Source: Theobroma cacao (taxonomy: Eukaryota; Streptophyta; Magnoliopsida; Malvales; Malvaceae). Taken from it: 64,000 nt of DNA. Made by a program: the position numbers and the translations under genes. The notes beneath the pieces are model-generated. The model saw only the letters and a program-made list of their open reading frames with translations, searched no databases and was not told where the DNA came from. The stretch covers positions 3,351,703 to 3,415,702 of the forward strand of contig NC_030854.1 of assembly GCF_000208745.1 (NCBI RefSeq), in the 5' to 3' direction. Within the stretch, counting starts at the first letter, position 1, and each line of letters opens with the position of its first letter. Shown piece after piece: positions 23,337-35,681 of the stretch.

Positions 23337-24627
23337 TCATGACATTAACTATAAGTCTAATATACCGATGATGGGATGATCGATCGAGACGCGAGAAGTC
23401 GCAATACTGGGTCGATTTTCCCTAGGTTCGGAATGCGAATTAAGGCTCCACCAGTACGATGGGAGGGCTTCGATTTCGAGATCTCGAAATTTTTATGAAA
23501 AAAAATAACAATATAAAATCATTCAATAAATAATAAATAAATAAATAATAGATGAAAAAGAAGAATATAAAAAATAATAATAATAAGAAATAAAATAAAG
23601 GATATAATAATAAAAAATAATAAAGAAATATAATATACAAAATAATAAAAATAGTAAAAAAATGATGAGATTTTTGTTCACTAAAATAACATGGAATCAT
23701 GAACAATTTATAAAGTATCCAATTATAAAAAAGGGAAATATAGGAGAAACTTAGGATAAGAAAAAAATATAATAATAATAATAAATAATAAAATAAGAAT
23801 AAATTTCAATATCATATGTTTCCATCGCATCATGCACATCATGGTATTATGATATTTTTGTTCATGAGTATAAGTCTCGATGATGGGATTTTTCAAGGAT
23901 CTTGCGAAGGCGGGTATTTCTCGAAAAGTTTTCTAAATGAAAAGATGTCTCCAAGTCCCACCAGTATGATGGGAGGGCTCGAGAAACATCTTTAATAAAA
24001 GGTTTTCGCTCGTATTAGGTTCATATTCACGAAAATATTATTTTTAAAGAAAAACGTACGATAACTCCGATGATGGGGAATTATTCGTTAAATTTACGAA
24101 GGCGAGTTTCTCGGATAATTTTTTAGGTGAGAGAACACCCCGGATCCTACCAGTATGATGGGCGGATTAGGGAGAACGTCCTCGATAAAAGGTTATTCGT
24201 CCGACATATTTTTATCCCACGCCATGCATTTCATCTTGCCTCACATTTGCATTTCATTTTAGAATCAAATAAAATAATTTAATAAAATTGGAGATAAAAT
24301 AAGTAAATTATAGCTAAGGAAATAAAATGAACTACAAAAAATAAAGCCTAATAGGATAATCTAAAAATGGTACCGTTCATGGAACGGGCGTTCCGGGGGT
24401 GCTAATCTTTTCCCGGGCGTAACCGTACTCCAGAACCTAGATCTCAAAAAATGTAGACCAGTTTAAGATTTTTTCGGCAGGCTTAAATCTAATTAAGACT
24501 CTGTCGATTAGAATCGAGTCAATAGGTGGCCAATCACACCTAGTAAAAAAGATTGGTGGCGACTCCTAGTTTTAGAGTTTTCATCGGGTCTTGCGATCGG
24601 GTTCCCGGACTCGCTTATTACTACAGT

Positions 24628-24645
24628 TGGCTACTCCACTGGGGA
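24628..24645 (+). other. primer binding site (tRNA-Arg type)
   Basis: TGGCTACTCCACTGGGGA lies two bases after the 5' LTR, one base different from the site of the Ogre element at 8989-9006. Confidence 0.8.
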
Positions 24646-25904
24646 CTATCGAGAGTCGAACCATTAAATAATAATAGGTTATCCAAGGCTTTAAATAATT
24701 CAATGTTTTCTTAGTATTAATGACTTGCTCTGCATATTTTGTTTGATGCATTTTTTTATTTTGTACTTTATTGCTTTTAATAATTATGGGGATTTAGGAT
24801 AGAGGGATGCGAGATTATTGGTCCAAATCGATGACTTCCTTCACACACACAGCACATTTTGCATTCATGCATAAGCCCTCTACTCGGGTTATGTCCATAT
24901 TTAAGAGGGAGTTTAGTAGCTACGCTCTCGTGAGGTGATAACCTCCGCACGGGCTAGTGAAGACTTCTACTCAGATTGAACCTAGTCCGTTCGAAGCCTG
25001 TAATGGGTGAGGACTGGGGTGCCTTACTAGTCTGCATGGACGACAATGAGGAATGATTTGGGAGCCTTTAGCTCCGTTTGTAACCCAAACTCAGCATATA
25101 GAAAATTGCAAGTAACCTTCCTTTAGGTAGAGCCATTCCAACATACTGTGAAGCAGGTACCCTTAAATAGGAACACATGAAGGAATACTTCTCAATCTCT
25201 CTATTTTGACTTCTTGCATAACATTATGGAACTAAAAAAAAAAGAAAGAGAAAAAAAGTAAGGAAAAGGAAACAAACAAAGTCTTTTCTTTTATTTCTTT
25301 TGTTCTTTAAAAATTATGAAAATGAATAAACAAATAAAAAAAGAATAAAGAATTAAGAACGATATTTCTGTCAATTGTTTTTTCTCGTAAAAATAAAAAA
25401 AGAGGAAAAAGAAATAAAAAAAAGGAAAGACAAAGATCTTCCATTTAAATAGGAATGAAAAAAGAAATAAAAAAGGTTTTTCATTTTTTTCATTACGTTC
25501 AAAAAAAAAAGAGAAAAAGGAAAAAAAGGATTTTAATTTTGAATAGATCTTCCACTTTTCATTTTTACATGATTTTTAAATGGTTTTTATTGTGCTTGCA
25601 TTGCATGTACAGTGTTTAAATTTTCTTACATTTTAGGGGTACTCCATTGCATATCATTTCATCTATTCATCAAAGCATTATTGCATTTCATGCATTCATA
25701 CACATGACATATTTGCATCCATATCAAGATATTCATCTTTTCTTTATTTCTAGCCATATTTATTCCCATAATAAAGAACCACACAGTTTTATTAGGTTTG
25801 AAGGAAATAGAATAAATCCACATTTATGGAAAACATCTAGAAAGGTTTCAGTCAAATTTCGAAACTCCTTTTCTAATTTATTTGAGTTAAAGGGGTTGAA
25901 GGAT
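24646..25904 (+). other. leader of non-autonomous gypsy element
   Basis: The part at 24870-25110 is clearly related to the Ogre leader at 8500-8770. The remainder (25200-25560) is purine-rich with runs of A and AAAG, followed by sequence leading to the gag start. No coding region was recognised. Confidence 0.6.
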
Positions 25905-28798
25905 ATGGAACATCAATTGGAAGGAAGGATAAGTGCATTAGAGCGCAACCAAGAAGAGTTCGAACATGATTTTCGAGAGATGAAAGGACAAATTGCTAAA
26001 TTGATGGAAATGGTTGAACGTCTCAACAAAACCAATGAAATTCACCCTTAAGAATTCCAATCACTTCAAGCTGAACCACGTCTCAAGCAACCATTGAAGG
26101 AAGGCCAATTTGTCCTTGATATGACCAACATTTCACTCAGTGACCCAAGTAAAGATCTGGGTTTGGAAAAAGTTATGAAAGGGATGGACGAGTTGAATAT
26201 GCAGATGGTTGAATTGAAGAGCTCAATATCCAAGATGGGACCTCTAAGCTCTGCACCACCTTTAAACAGTGGTTTGCCACCGAGCACATACTTCCAACCT
26301 ACCCCTTTTNNNNNNNNNNNNNNNNNNNNNNNNNNNNNNNNNNNNNNNNNNNNNNNNNNNNNNNNNNNNNNNNNNNNNNNNNNNNNNNNNNNNNNNNNNN
26401 NNNNNNNNNNNNNNNNNNNNNNNNNNNNNNNNNNNNNNNNNNNNNNNNNNNNNNNNNNNNNNNNNNNNNNNNNNNNNNNNNNNNNNNNNNNNNNNNNNNN
26501 NNNNNNNNNNNNNNNNNNNNNNNNNNNNNNNNNNNNNNNNNNNNNNNNNNNNNNNNNNNNNNNNNNNNNNNNNNNNNNNNNNNNNNNNNNNNNNNNNNNN
26601 NNNNNNNNNNNNNNNNNNNNNNNNNNNNNNNNNNNNNNNNNNNNNNNNNNNNNNNNNNNNNNNNNNNNNNNNNNNNNNNNNNNNNNNNNNNNNNNNNNNN
26701 NNNNNNNNNNNNNNNNNNNNNNNNNNNNNNNNNNNNNNNNNNNNNNNNNNNNNNNNNNNNNNNNNNNNNNNNNNNNNNNNNNNNNNNNNNNNNNNNNNNN
26801 NNNNNNNNNNNNNNNNNNNNNNNNNNNNNNNNNNNNNNNNNNNNNNNNNNNNNNNNNNNNNNNNNNNNNNNNNNNNNNNNNNNNNNNNNNNNNNNNNNNN
26901 NNNNNNNNNNNNNNNNNNNNNNNNNNNNNNNNNNNNNNNNNNNNNNNNNNNNNNNNNNNNNNNNNNNNNNNNNNNNNNNNNNNNNNNNNNNNNNNNNNNN
27001 NNNNNNNNNNNNNNNNNNNNNNNNNNNNNNNNNNNNNNNNNNNNNNNNNNNNNNNNNNNNNNNNNNNNNNNNGATCTCATAAGTCATCTTGTCATGCATT
27101 TAAACATCCATTGATTTTGACACCCATGCATTTATCATTCATCCACCTTTTTATAAGTACTGTCATTTGACTTCGCTACATACAATGAAAAGAGAGGCAA
27201 CAATGTCATTGGTTTCATGGAATAAAAGATCTTTTTCCAAGTTTTGTACAAAGAATGAGTACATTTAGGAAGATCTCTAGTAAAGAAGAACTTATCACTC
27301 AATCTAATTTGTTTCCATTTTGTGAAAAGATAAAAACTCGAGAAAGCCCTTTGGCTGTTTGTGTGATACGTGGACTCAAATTAGAATCATGAGAGATGAG
27401 CAGTCAAGACGAATGGACGAGATCGAGAAATGTTAGGACAAGATAAAAGAACAGTTGGAAAGGTTAATGGAGATGATTACTAGTAAAGAGGAAAGGTCTT
27501 TCGAAGGATTATCAGGTTTGCAAAGATAGAGCCAATTGCAGATGAAAGGGCAAACTATGTCGTTTCCAAGGGTAAATTTCTTTGACCCAACTCCTATTCC
27601 TGACTTAGATAACCCTAGAAAGCAAGAAAAATTAAAAGTAGAATCTTCTGAGCTAAAGAAAAAATTACAAATGCAACAAAAGCATGACCTTTTGGATGAG
27701 TGCCTTAAAGCTATTGAAGGGATGGACATCTATGGTTCTATTGATGCAATAGAATTATGTTTGGTACCTGATGTGATCATCCCACCTAAGTTCAAAGTAC
27801 CAGATTTTGAGAAATATGATGGAACCAAATGCCCAAAGGCCCATATTGCTATGTATTGTCAGAAAATGGTTGCACATGCACATGATGATAAACTCTTGAT
27901 TCATTGTTTTCAAAATAGCCTAACAAAGTCTGCAGCTAAATGGTATGCTCAACTGGATATGAATCACATCAGTTCTTGGAAAGATCTTGCAAGAGCATTC
28001 TTAGTCCGATACAAACATGTTTTGGACATGGACTCGGATAGGCTTTCTTTGTAAAACATGGAGAAGAGAGACACTGAGAGTTTTAAGGAATACGCTCAAA
28101 GATGGAGAGATGTTGCTGCACAGGTTCAACCACCTCTCACTGCAAAAGAAACAATAATGTTTTTTATTGGTACTTTACCACCACCATACCATGATAGGCT
28201 AATCGAAAATGTTACTAGGAACTTCACTAACATAGTGATTTCAGGAGAGATGATTGAGAATGCAATTAATAAGTGTAAAATCAAAGAGAATAGTGTTAGT
28301 AGCATGGAAAATTGTAATGCCTCAAAGAAAATGAGAGGGGAGGCACGAGTTATCACATGTGAAAAGCAACCATGGGGCATCAATCCATACCATCTTCATT
28401 CTGCATACCAACCTTTTTACCCCGCTCGGAATCATATTTCCCATAGCCTGTATCCTTATCAATCAATTTCGTAACCAATTTTTCATCTAAGAGCACCCAC
28501 ACCTCCACTTATACCTCAATCATTGCCAAAACCCAACCTTCGCCAATTGCCCATGCCAATCTCAAAACTTTTACCTATACTAATTGAGAATCAATACCTC
28601 AGTCTGGTGCCAATGAAGACAATTCCAAACCCATCGGCAAAGAATTATAACCCTAATGCTAAATGTGACTATCACATGGGGGCAATTGGACACTCAACAG
28701 AGAAATGTAGGTAATTAAAAGAGAAAATCGAAAATCTCATCAAGGATGGCAGTTTGACTCTTGAGCTTATAGAACGTTGGAAATCGGTTGTGCCATAG
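25905..28798 (+). pseudogene. decayed gag of the non-autonomous element
   Basis: A start at 25905 opens a coiled-coil N-terminus, interrupted by TAA at 26049-26051 and the N gap. After the gap the frame resumes with stops at 27434-27436, 27527-27529, 28052-28054, 28472-28474 and 28712-28714. The capsid domain at about 27780-28280 is closely related to the Ogre gag (FEKYDGTKCP, HDDKLLIHCF, SAAKWYAQL, FKEYAQRWRD), and a spacer with CDYHMGAIGHSTEKC follows. All these stops are TAA or TAG, most at positions where glutamine is expected. No protease follows. Confidence 0.82.
26310..27072. other. assembly gap (763 N)
   Basis: This is unsequenced. It falls inside the gag region of the non-autonomous element, and long frames called across it are meaningless. 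Confidence 1.
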
Positions 28799-29853
28799 AG
28801 TGGGCTCTTGTTTGGAAGTTGAAAAAGCCTCATGTCTCAAGCAAATTACTTGTAGGAAAAATGGATGATTCAGAGTTCTTATTTTGTAGTTAGATGCATG
28901 GCATGAGTACGATTTTGTTAAGAGTTTTAATTGAAGCATTAATGTTTTTGTTAAATGAAAATTTTTGAAGTTTTATGATATGATATAATTGATTCAATAA
29001 AGGTTTTATAACATGTTTTCAAGATAAAAAAAATACTTAAAAAAACAACAACAAAAAAAAGAGAAAGAAAGAAAGAAGGGTCATAAATGAAAAAAGGTTT
29101 TAGGCAATAAAATGTGCACATGATCTCGAAAGAATTGATAGTTACTATTTGGAACAAACTTCTCCTTGCAACATTTTCTAACCATTTTTTCAAACACTTT
29201 GGAGCCCAAGACCATTCAAATAAGGATATTCAAGAACTTGAGTCCAAAAGGAAACAAAGTTTTGAAGGTTTATTAACCTTATCATGTGATACCAAAAGAC
29301 AATGATCTTTGTCTAGGCAATGACCAATGTTATAATTGATTGTTTTGTAAAAATTTTCTTTAAAAATCAAGCAAATCAGGCACTCTTGTAAAGACTCTGA
29401 ATGTGGTAGGTTAATAAATGTCAAGACTATGCTAAAGTCTCAAATATGCCAAAACCTCTCAAATTTCTTTCAACTATATGCCAAATGTAAACCTTTCAAA
29501 ACCATCATTGATCTTATTCTGGTACATGATGACCAAAAATAAGATTACCCAATACCTTCAAGACACCTTGGCTTTAAAAATAGCCTTTTTTCCCCTCTTA
29601 TTTAGCAAAAGTGTTTCTTAAAAAAGTTGATCATGAGAAGGTGTTCTGATATTAGATCTTTGAAGGCTTATAAGGAACCTTTATTGTTAAGAGTGGTCTT
29701 TTGAGCCTTCATTTGAGTTTTTGATTAAGAAAGAAAACATTCTTGATGAATCTTTTCACTTTGGAAAGGTTGATCCAATCTTCAGTTGTGAAGTGAGAAA
29801 AAGAAAAAAAGAAAAACAGAAAGTGAGTGAATGGCGAGGAAAGTTGATAGTGA
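28799..29853 (+). other. non-coding interior of the gypsy element
   Basis: This is AT-rich sequence after gag, with no open frame of interest and no recognisable pol domain. Confidence 0.5.
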
Positions 29854-32785
29854 CATTATGTCATGACCCGAAACTCCCATCGAGTCCGTGACAACCGTCG
29901 CGAAGCCTCGACATACATTATTCACCCTGAATGCCGATCGAAACCTCGTAAGGCTCTCGTATCAGCTTTCGCACTTCCCCGGTGAGCAATAGTTATTAAA
30001 TCTCGCATTTGAAGAAATCAATAGTTGTTTCCAAATCAAAACAATAAAATATTATTTTTTAGCTCACAGGGGCATTTTCGTCATTTTTCTTTGAAAATAT
30101 CGAAACTCGCCAAAAACATGGTGTGTGGGCGAAAAAAACATGTTTCATAATTAAAAGTAAATTTAGATGTCTAAAATAATTATTTGAAATGAAATTATAA
30201 TTGTTTGAATAAAATAATAATATTTAATAAAATATTTTATTTTTTAAATAAAAAACAATATTATAGAAAAATCCGTAATTTAATATCTGTAGTGTAAAAG
30301 CTAAATATATTCATACGTACTTTAAAGCAGATAACTGAAGTATAAAACTTCTTTTACAGTGACACGTGGACCCCAACTAACCAATAAGGTGCGAGTCTGT
30401 GAACCTACAATTTTGACGATGCAAGGCTAACTGAAGTCCTTGATGGAATCGGCTATCTACCTGCTATCTTGAGCCTGAAATGTGGAGAATTGAGAGTGGT
30501 GAGATTATAAAATCCCACTGAGTAAACAGATACCATCTAAACCATATAAAGTCGAGTAAATGGAGACAATTAAGATATTTCATTCCAGTATGTTTTTCAT
30601 AACATCAATAATCAATTTACTCAAATAATCAACTTGGCTTATGTATTTTACAAAACTTGGCTCCTGCCAAAATCATTCCCGAGGATGCCTTGGCCTAGGC
30701 ATCTGATTGAGACCACCAAGGCTGTTAAATGTCTTTACATCCAAAATTCTAGCCATGCCTTGGCGTTGGCTGAGTCTCACTCTCACGCAGTGGTCCACGT
30801 GAAGTGCACTCAAATCTTTACCTCCAAAGATACCCTTCACACGGCTCTCCGATCGAGGTAAGGTATATCTGATTTTGTGCCCCTTCTCTTAGGCTGGTCC
30901 ACAGAACCTCCACTGTAGGGATTATGAATTATTTTATCTACCACCTGATTTATAAAATCTTTTTCTGCATGACATAACAATTTATCGCAACCTAGCCTTT
31001 CAAGGTTGAATACACAATACAAATAATTCTAACACCAAAATCAGTTTAGCCATTCATGATCATATATTGTCATAAGCCATTCAATTTAGAACCATAAATT
31101 TACAACACAAGTAGGTAGTCTCCAATTACTCTATTTTCAAAACCAGTATTCAATTTTTCAGAAAATTTATAAAATCATTTTATAAAAGCACAATTTCTCC
31201 TAAAAACATAGCAATTTATCATTTAAACCTATTTTTCGTAAAATCATACAATTGTATAAAACTACTCTAAATAAATAAGACGATAATAAGTTCACTCAAA
31301 GTTCTAGGAGTCGATGTACTCTTAATCCCAGTCTTCAAGCATAATCTCTGTACTTTTACCAGTGTAATTTGCTCACCACCTATCCACAATATACAATACA
31401 TAATTCACCACATTAATGCTTGACCATTATAAATCAATTCAGGCTCGGTGTATATGCATAATATGACATGCAACTTATCCGACTACCGCTTAAATACGGT
31501 GCTGACCTAATTCGGCCTATTACCCGATTAAATTACTAATGCATCTAATTTAATCCCAAATTACTCCATTTCTTTTCTAATACCTCAATTCACCAAACAT
31601 TATGCAAATAACAGCAATTTCAGCATCAAAACCTTCCCATTTCTTCATGGAAAAATTCAGCCATTACAGTGCACTAACATCATGATTTTTCCTAATTAAT
31701 TTTCTCTCCATAATTCATTAATTTCTACACCAAAAACTATTATTTCTTAATCAAATCACCTAGAATAATATCCAATTCTTCCTCATTTTTCACTTAGAGA
31801 ATTAGGCTAAGGCTAGGTAATGGGAAAAATGAATGTTTTTCTACATATTTTGTTTACTAACATGCTAAACTAACACTAAACACTAACATATATATGAAAA
31901 TCAAATCAATCCAACAATTTTCTCTCTCTAGACCCATATGACCAGCCATGAAATCACCATGAAAACATGCAATTTAATCATGGAAAGTAAGGAGAAATGC
32001 TTGGGAATAAGAAAACTCAAGCTTAATAGAAAAAATCTCACCTTTTTCACTTAATTTCCTTGAAAATTCACACTTTTTCTTTGATTTTCTCTCTCTAGGG
32101 TTTGGTTTTTGTTTTCTCTCTCTTCTTGCTGGTTTGACCGACCATGGGGTGGAAGATGGGCTGGTTTTTGTGCCTTTTAAAAAGGAAAAATAATAAATTA
32201 ATAAAGACATGACACGTGGCATCATGTCATTGGCCCTTTTTTTAAAAAATTTTGACTTTTCATTTTAATTTTTCACCACACCTTTATTCCATCTTTATCC
32301 ATTCCCACCATAATTAAATTCCACAAATTTGACAAGTGTTGGTATGGCAAAATTATCATTTTGCCCCTATACTCCAGAAATACCGAGAATTGAAAATTTT
32401 TCACTTCTAAACCTCAAATCATACTCCAATACTCAAATCATACTCCAATAAGTCAAATGGGGTCAAAAATCTTTTCTAAAATTCCCATTTTGTCCCCAAG
32501 TGGCAAATGACCATTTTGCCCCTAGATAGTGAAAATTCTGGTTTGACTCCAAATTGATCCTCAAACTCTGAATTACCATTTTGAGTCATCCATGGACTGT
32601 GAAGCTCTTAATTTCACCTTAAAATTCTTATTTAAACTAATTCGAGGTATAAATCGACTTACTTGTACTTCTAAGCACAATACCGACTTTTAAATATTCT
32701 TCCGGGACTGTTCAAAAATACAATCACTCTATCAGTCTCATGTGTAACATGGTAGATAATTTAGGACTGGGCTTGATGCATTATG
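29854..32785. mobile_element. probable solo LTR nested in the gypsy element
   Basis: A 2.9-kb block is flanked by an exact 7-bp direct repeat CATTATG at 29854-29860 and 32779-32785. It begins TCATGACCCGAAACTCCC, a sequence typical of the ends of some plant gypsy LTRs. It contains the phrase CATTTTGCCCC repeatedly (around 32360, 32510), and has no coding potential. The exact termini are uncertain, because the flanking repeat overlaps the expected TG/CA ends. It differs in composition from the surrounding element. Confidence 0.55.
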
Positions 32786-33907
32786 CACTTGAAATACTTA
32801 AATGGTGTCAAAAGTGGAAAAATGAAGAAAAATCATCCTTTGATCTTAAATTGTTCTTTTCTAGGGATTTGCTCTTCAATAGAAGTAACCATAGTTGAGA
32901 GGATAAATGGCCATGTTTCATTTTCCCTTCACAAATGAGAAATTATCCACTTGCTACCCCTTTGAGCCTATTACATTGTCTCTAAAATGCACCTCAACCA
33001 AAGATCACCTCCCACATTGGGGGGCAATATTGAAGACAATTTTTTGTCAAAATGATGGATGATAGAAGATTCATTTTGAGGGAAAAACGAACATCTATTA
33101 TATTATGGGGAACAGATGCGAAGTTGAGTTCTTGAAAGTTTCGAACTCAATCCATCAACATGAAGATTGAAAAAATGAATGAAGAAGAAAAAATGAAAAT
33201 GAAAATTGAAAAATGAAAGGAAGAAAAAAGCATAGAAGAGAAACGGTGGAAAAAGCATGCTTTGAGAAAGGACAAATGTCTTAAAAGAGTCCTTAGAGCA
33301 ATAATGAATAATCCTTAGTTTAATCACCTTTAAATACATGTTTTGAGCCTGTGTATCCATTTCTTTCATAACCTTTAACCATAGCCTACATTACGTGCTT
33401 GAAGAAGTCCATTTTGATCAAGTGTGGATACTTAAATTGAAGAGCTATCTTAGAGAAAGAGACCATCACATGAAAGATGAAACCTTGACTTCTTTTCTTT
33501 GCTAAAATTACCTTCTTGAATCCCTTAAGTCATTTTGGACTAAATTTGAGTTTTTCAAGTGCATGATGGAATAATCAATCAAAATAATAAAAAAAGAGCA
33601 ATTGAGAAAGATGAAGCTCTAGGGTGAAAACCCAAACGGGTAGTGTAGAGCGAAGATGAAAAAAAAGGGGAAAGAAAAAAGCAAGTGAGAAAAATGAAGC
33701 TTTAGGGTGAAAACCCGAAAGGGAAGTCTATAGCAAATATGGGAATTTATGAAGCCACTCATGACTCCAACTAAGGTGATAACAAGAAGCACTAAAGATA
33801 GACCATTTCAAGGCTGTTGAATGCATTGGACACCTTCCTAAGGGTTTAAGACTCTTAAACACCCTTAAAGATTCAAGATCATTTGAAAAAGATCCATACT
33901 GATATTT

Positions 33908-34104
33908 AAGCCTATCTCTGTTAAAATAGCCTTCTGCAATATTAAGCCTGTAATAGCTAGTCTTGACATTTATCATCTTGCCACACATCATGAGGCTTTC
34001 CATATTGAATTTTAAGCCTATCTCTGTCAAAATAGCCTTTTGCAATATTAAGCCTGTAATAGTTGGTCTTGACATTTATCATCTTGCCACACATCATGAG
34101 GCTT
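33908..34104 (+). repeat. 106-bp tandem duplication
   Basis: Two near-identical units start at 33908 and 34014. Each contains AAGCCTATCTCTGT, CAATATTAAGCCTGTAATAG and CACATCATGAGGCTT. Confidence 0.9.
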
Positions 34105-35010
34105 AGAAGGTGTCAAACTTGATTGTGATTTGAAAGGAATCTTTTTGCAAAATTTAATCCTAAATCACTATACATTTGTGAACTTAGACAAAGAAACTTC
34201 AATTTTTCTTTTTCTCCCCATGGAATGGTGAAAAATCTTTATTGTTGACCAAGACCTTGATGTGTTAAACCATCCAATCCATATGAAAGACTAGATTGTC
34301 ATTTGGCTCATCTAAAATCATTTCAAACAGTAATCATCAATTTTCAAGAGATTTAAGTGTCACATATTGGAAAAATGTCAAATTGACTCAATTTTGTTCC
34401 AAACTTTAACTACCTTTAGTCATAAAAAATTAGTTTTGTGGGGCAATTTTATCAAAATTCAAGATGCTTTGAAAGTAATGGAGAATTCTTCATTTTTGTA
34501 AAATAACTTTTGTTATTGTAGTATGAAGATCAAAAGTTTTAAATGATGAGACAAGCATTTTTTTGAATCTTTTCTCAATAATCAAGAGGTATGGAACCTT
34601 TGAAATCAAGTTTGAATTGATACACGATCTTATGGAGATATCCATTTTCGGGAAATAACTACAAGAATCAGGAATGATGTGACAAGACTAGCAAGAAAGT
34701 TCTTTTTTGATAAAGTGATTGGCAATTGCACAAAAAGATCATAGAAGAGTGTGCAAAGATAGGAAGAATGGCTTTCAATAGAGGAAGACACTGAAATGAA
34801 ATGATAAGATAAAGGTAACTTTTCCTCCTATCATGCAATCATGCATGCATGCATATGACCATGCAACAGTGAGGTTGGAAATTTTCTGTGCAATAGTCAA
34901 TATTCACACATATTTCTATGCATTGGGAAAGGAGAAAATCCATGCAACATAAAAAACTATGCAAAGACATCAAGCTTTGATTAATTTGAGAACCACTTTG
35001 AAACATTTCA

Positions 35011-35545
35011 GATAATTAGTGTTAAGATTTTTTAAAGTTACGTTGCCTCAGTTTTCGAAGAGCCACATTTCCTAAATCCTCCGGGTACATTCTGAAGACC
35101 TCCGGGCACATTATTCTCTTAAATCTTTCGGGTGCATCTTCTAAAACGTTCGAGTAATTAGTATCAAGATTTTTTAAAATTAGGTTGCCTTAAATTCGAG
35201 GAGCCACATTTCCTAAATCCTCCGAGTACATTCTGAAGACCTCCGAGCATATTATTCTCTTAAATCCTCCGAGTGCATCTTCTAAAACCTCCGAGTAATT
35301 AGCGTCAAGATTTTTTAAAGTTACGTTGCCTCAGTTTTTGAGGAGCCACATTTCCTAAATCTTCTAGATATATTCTGAAGACCTCCGGGCACATTATTCT
35401 CTTATAACCTCTAGGTACATTTCTTAAAGTCTCCGGGTACATTTTCAAAACCTTCGGGCACATTTTTCCTCAAAACCTCCGAGTAATTAGTTTCAAGATT
35501 TTTAAAGTTACGTTGCCTCAGCTTTGAAGAGCCTCATTTAAACGA
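35011..35545 (+). repeat. tandem repeat array, units 141-188 bp
   Basis: Units start at 35011, 35152, 35293 and 35481 with a TAATTAG...CAAGATTTTTTAAA...GTTGCCT block. Each unit is built from smaller ~24-bp pieces around CCTCCGGGTACATT and CCTCCGGGCACATT. Confidence 0.85.
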
Positions 35546-35681
35546 TAAAAAAAAATCAAAAAAAAAACCAAAAAAAAGGAAAAAAAAAAAGCTTTGGTAA
35601 GAGAATTAAGGAATTTAGTTAAAAACAATAACTACGTCTTTGCACTATTTTAGATTTTCGAAATGCGCAAAAAGGGCCAGC

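Larger units (their letters stand above)
21656..24625 (+). repeat. 5' LTR of non-autonomous gypsy element
   Basis: The start reads CGTAGACAC (TG mutated to CG compared with the 3' LTR) and the end CTACA. It contains an (AAT)n microsatellite at about 23298-23336. Three diverged modules each combine a CGATGATGGGA-like block with an ACCAGTATGATGGG-like block (around 23370-23470, 23875-23980 and 24065-24165). Confidence 0.88.
32786..35681 (+). other. non-coding 3' interior of the gypsy element
   Basis: No coding sequence was found. It contains a 106-bp tandem duplication (33908-34104) and a tandem repeat array (35011-35545). A purine-rich tract with AAAAAGGGCCAGC lies just before the 3' LTR and is the likely polypurine primer. 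Confidence 0.55.

Noticed and set aside
25200..25560. Purine-rich A/G tract looking like a repeat array
   Set aside because: There is no defined repeat unit. It looks like low-complexity leader sequence of the gypsy element.
26094..27170. Long open frames across the N gap on both strands
   Set aside because: They are artefacts of unsequenced bases read as unknown residues. Only the short flanks are real sequence.
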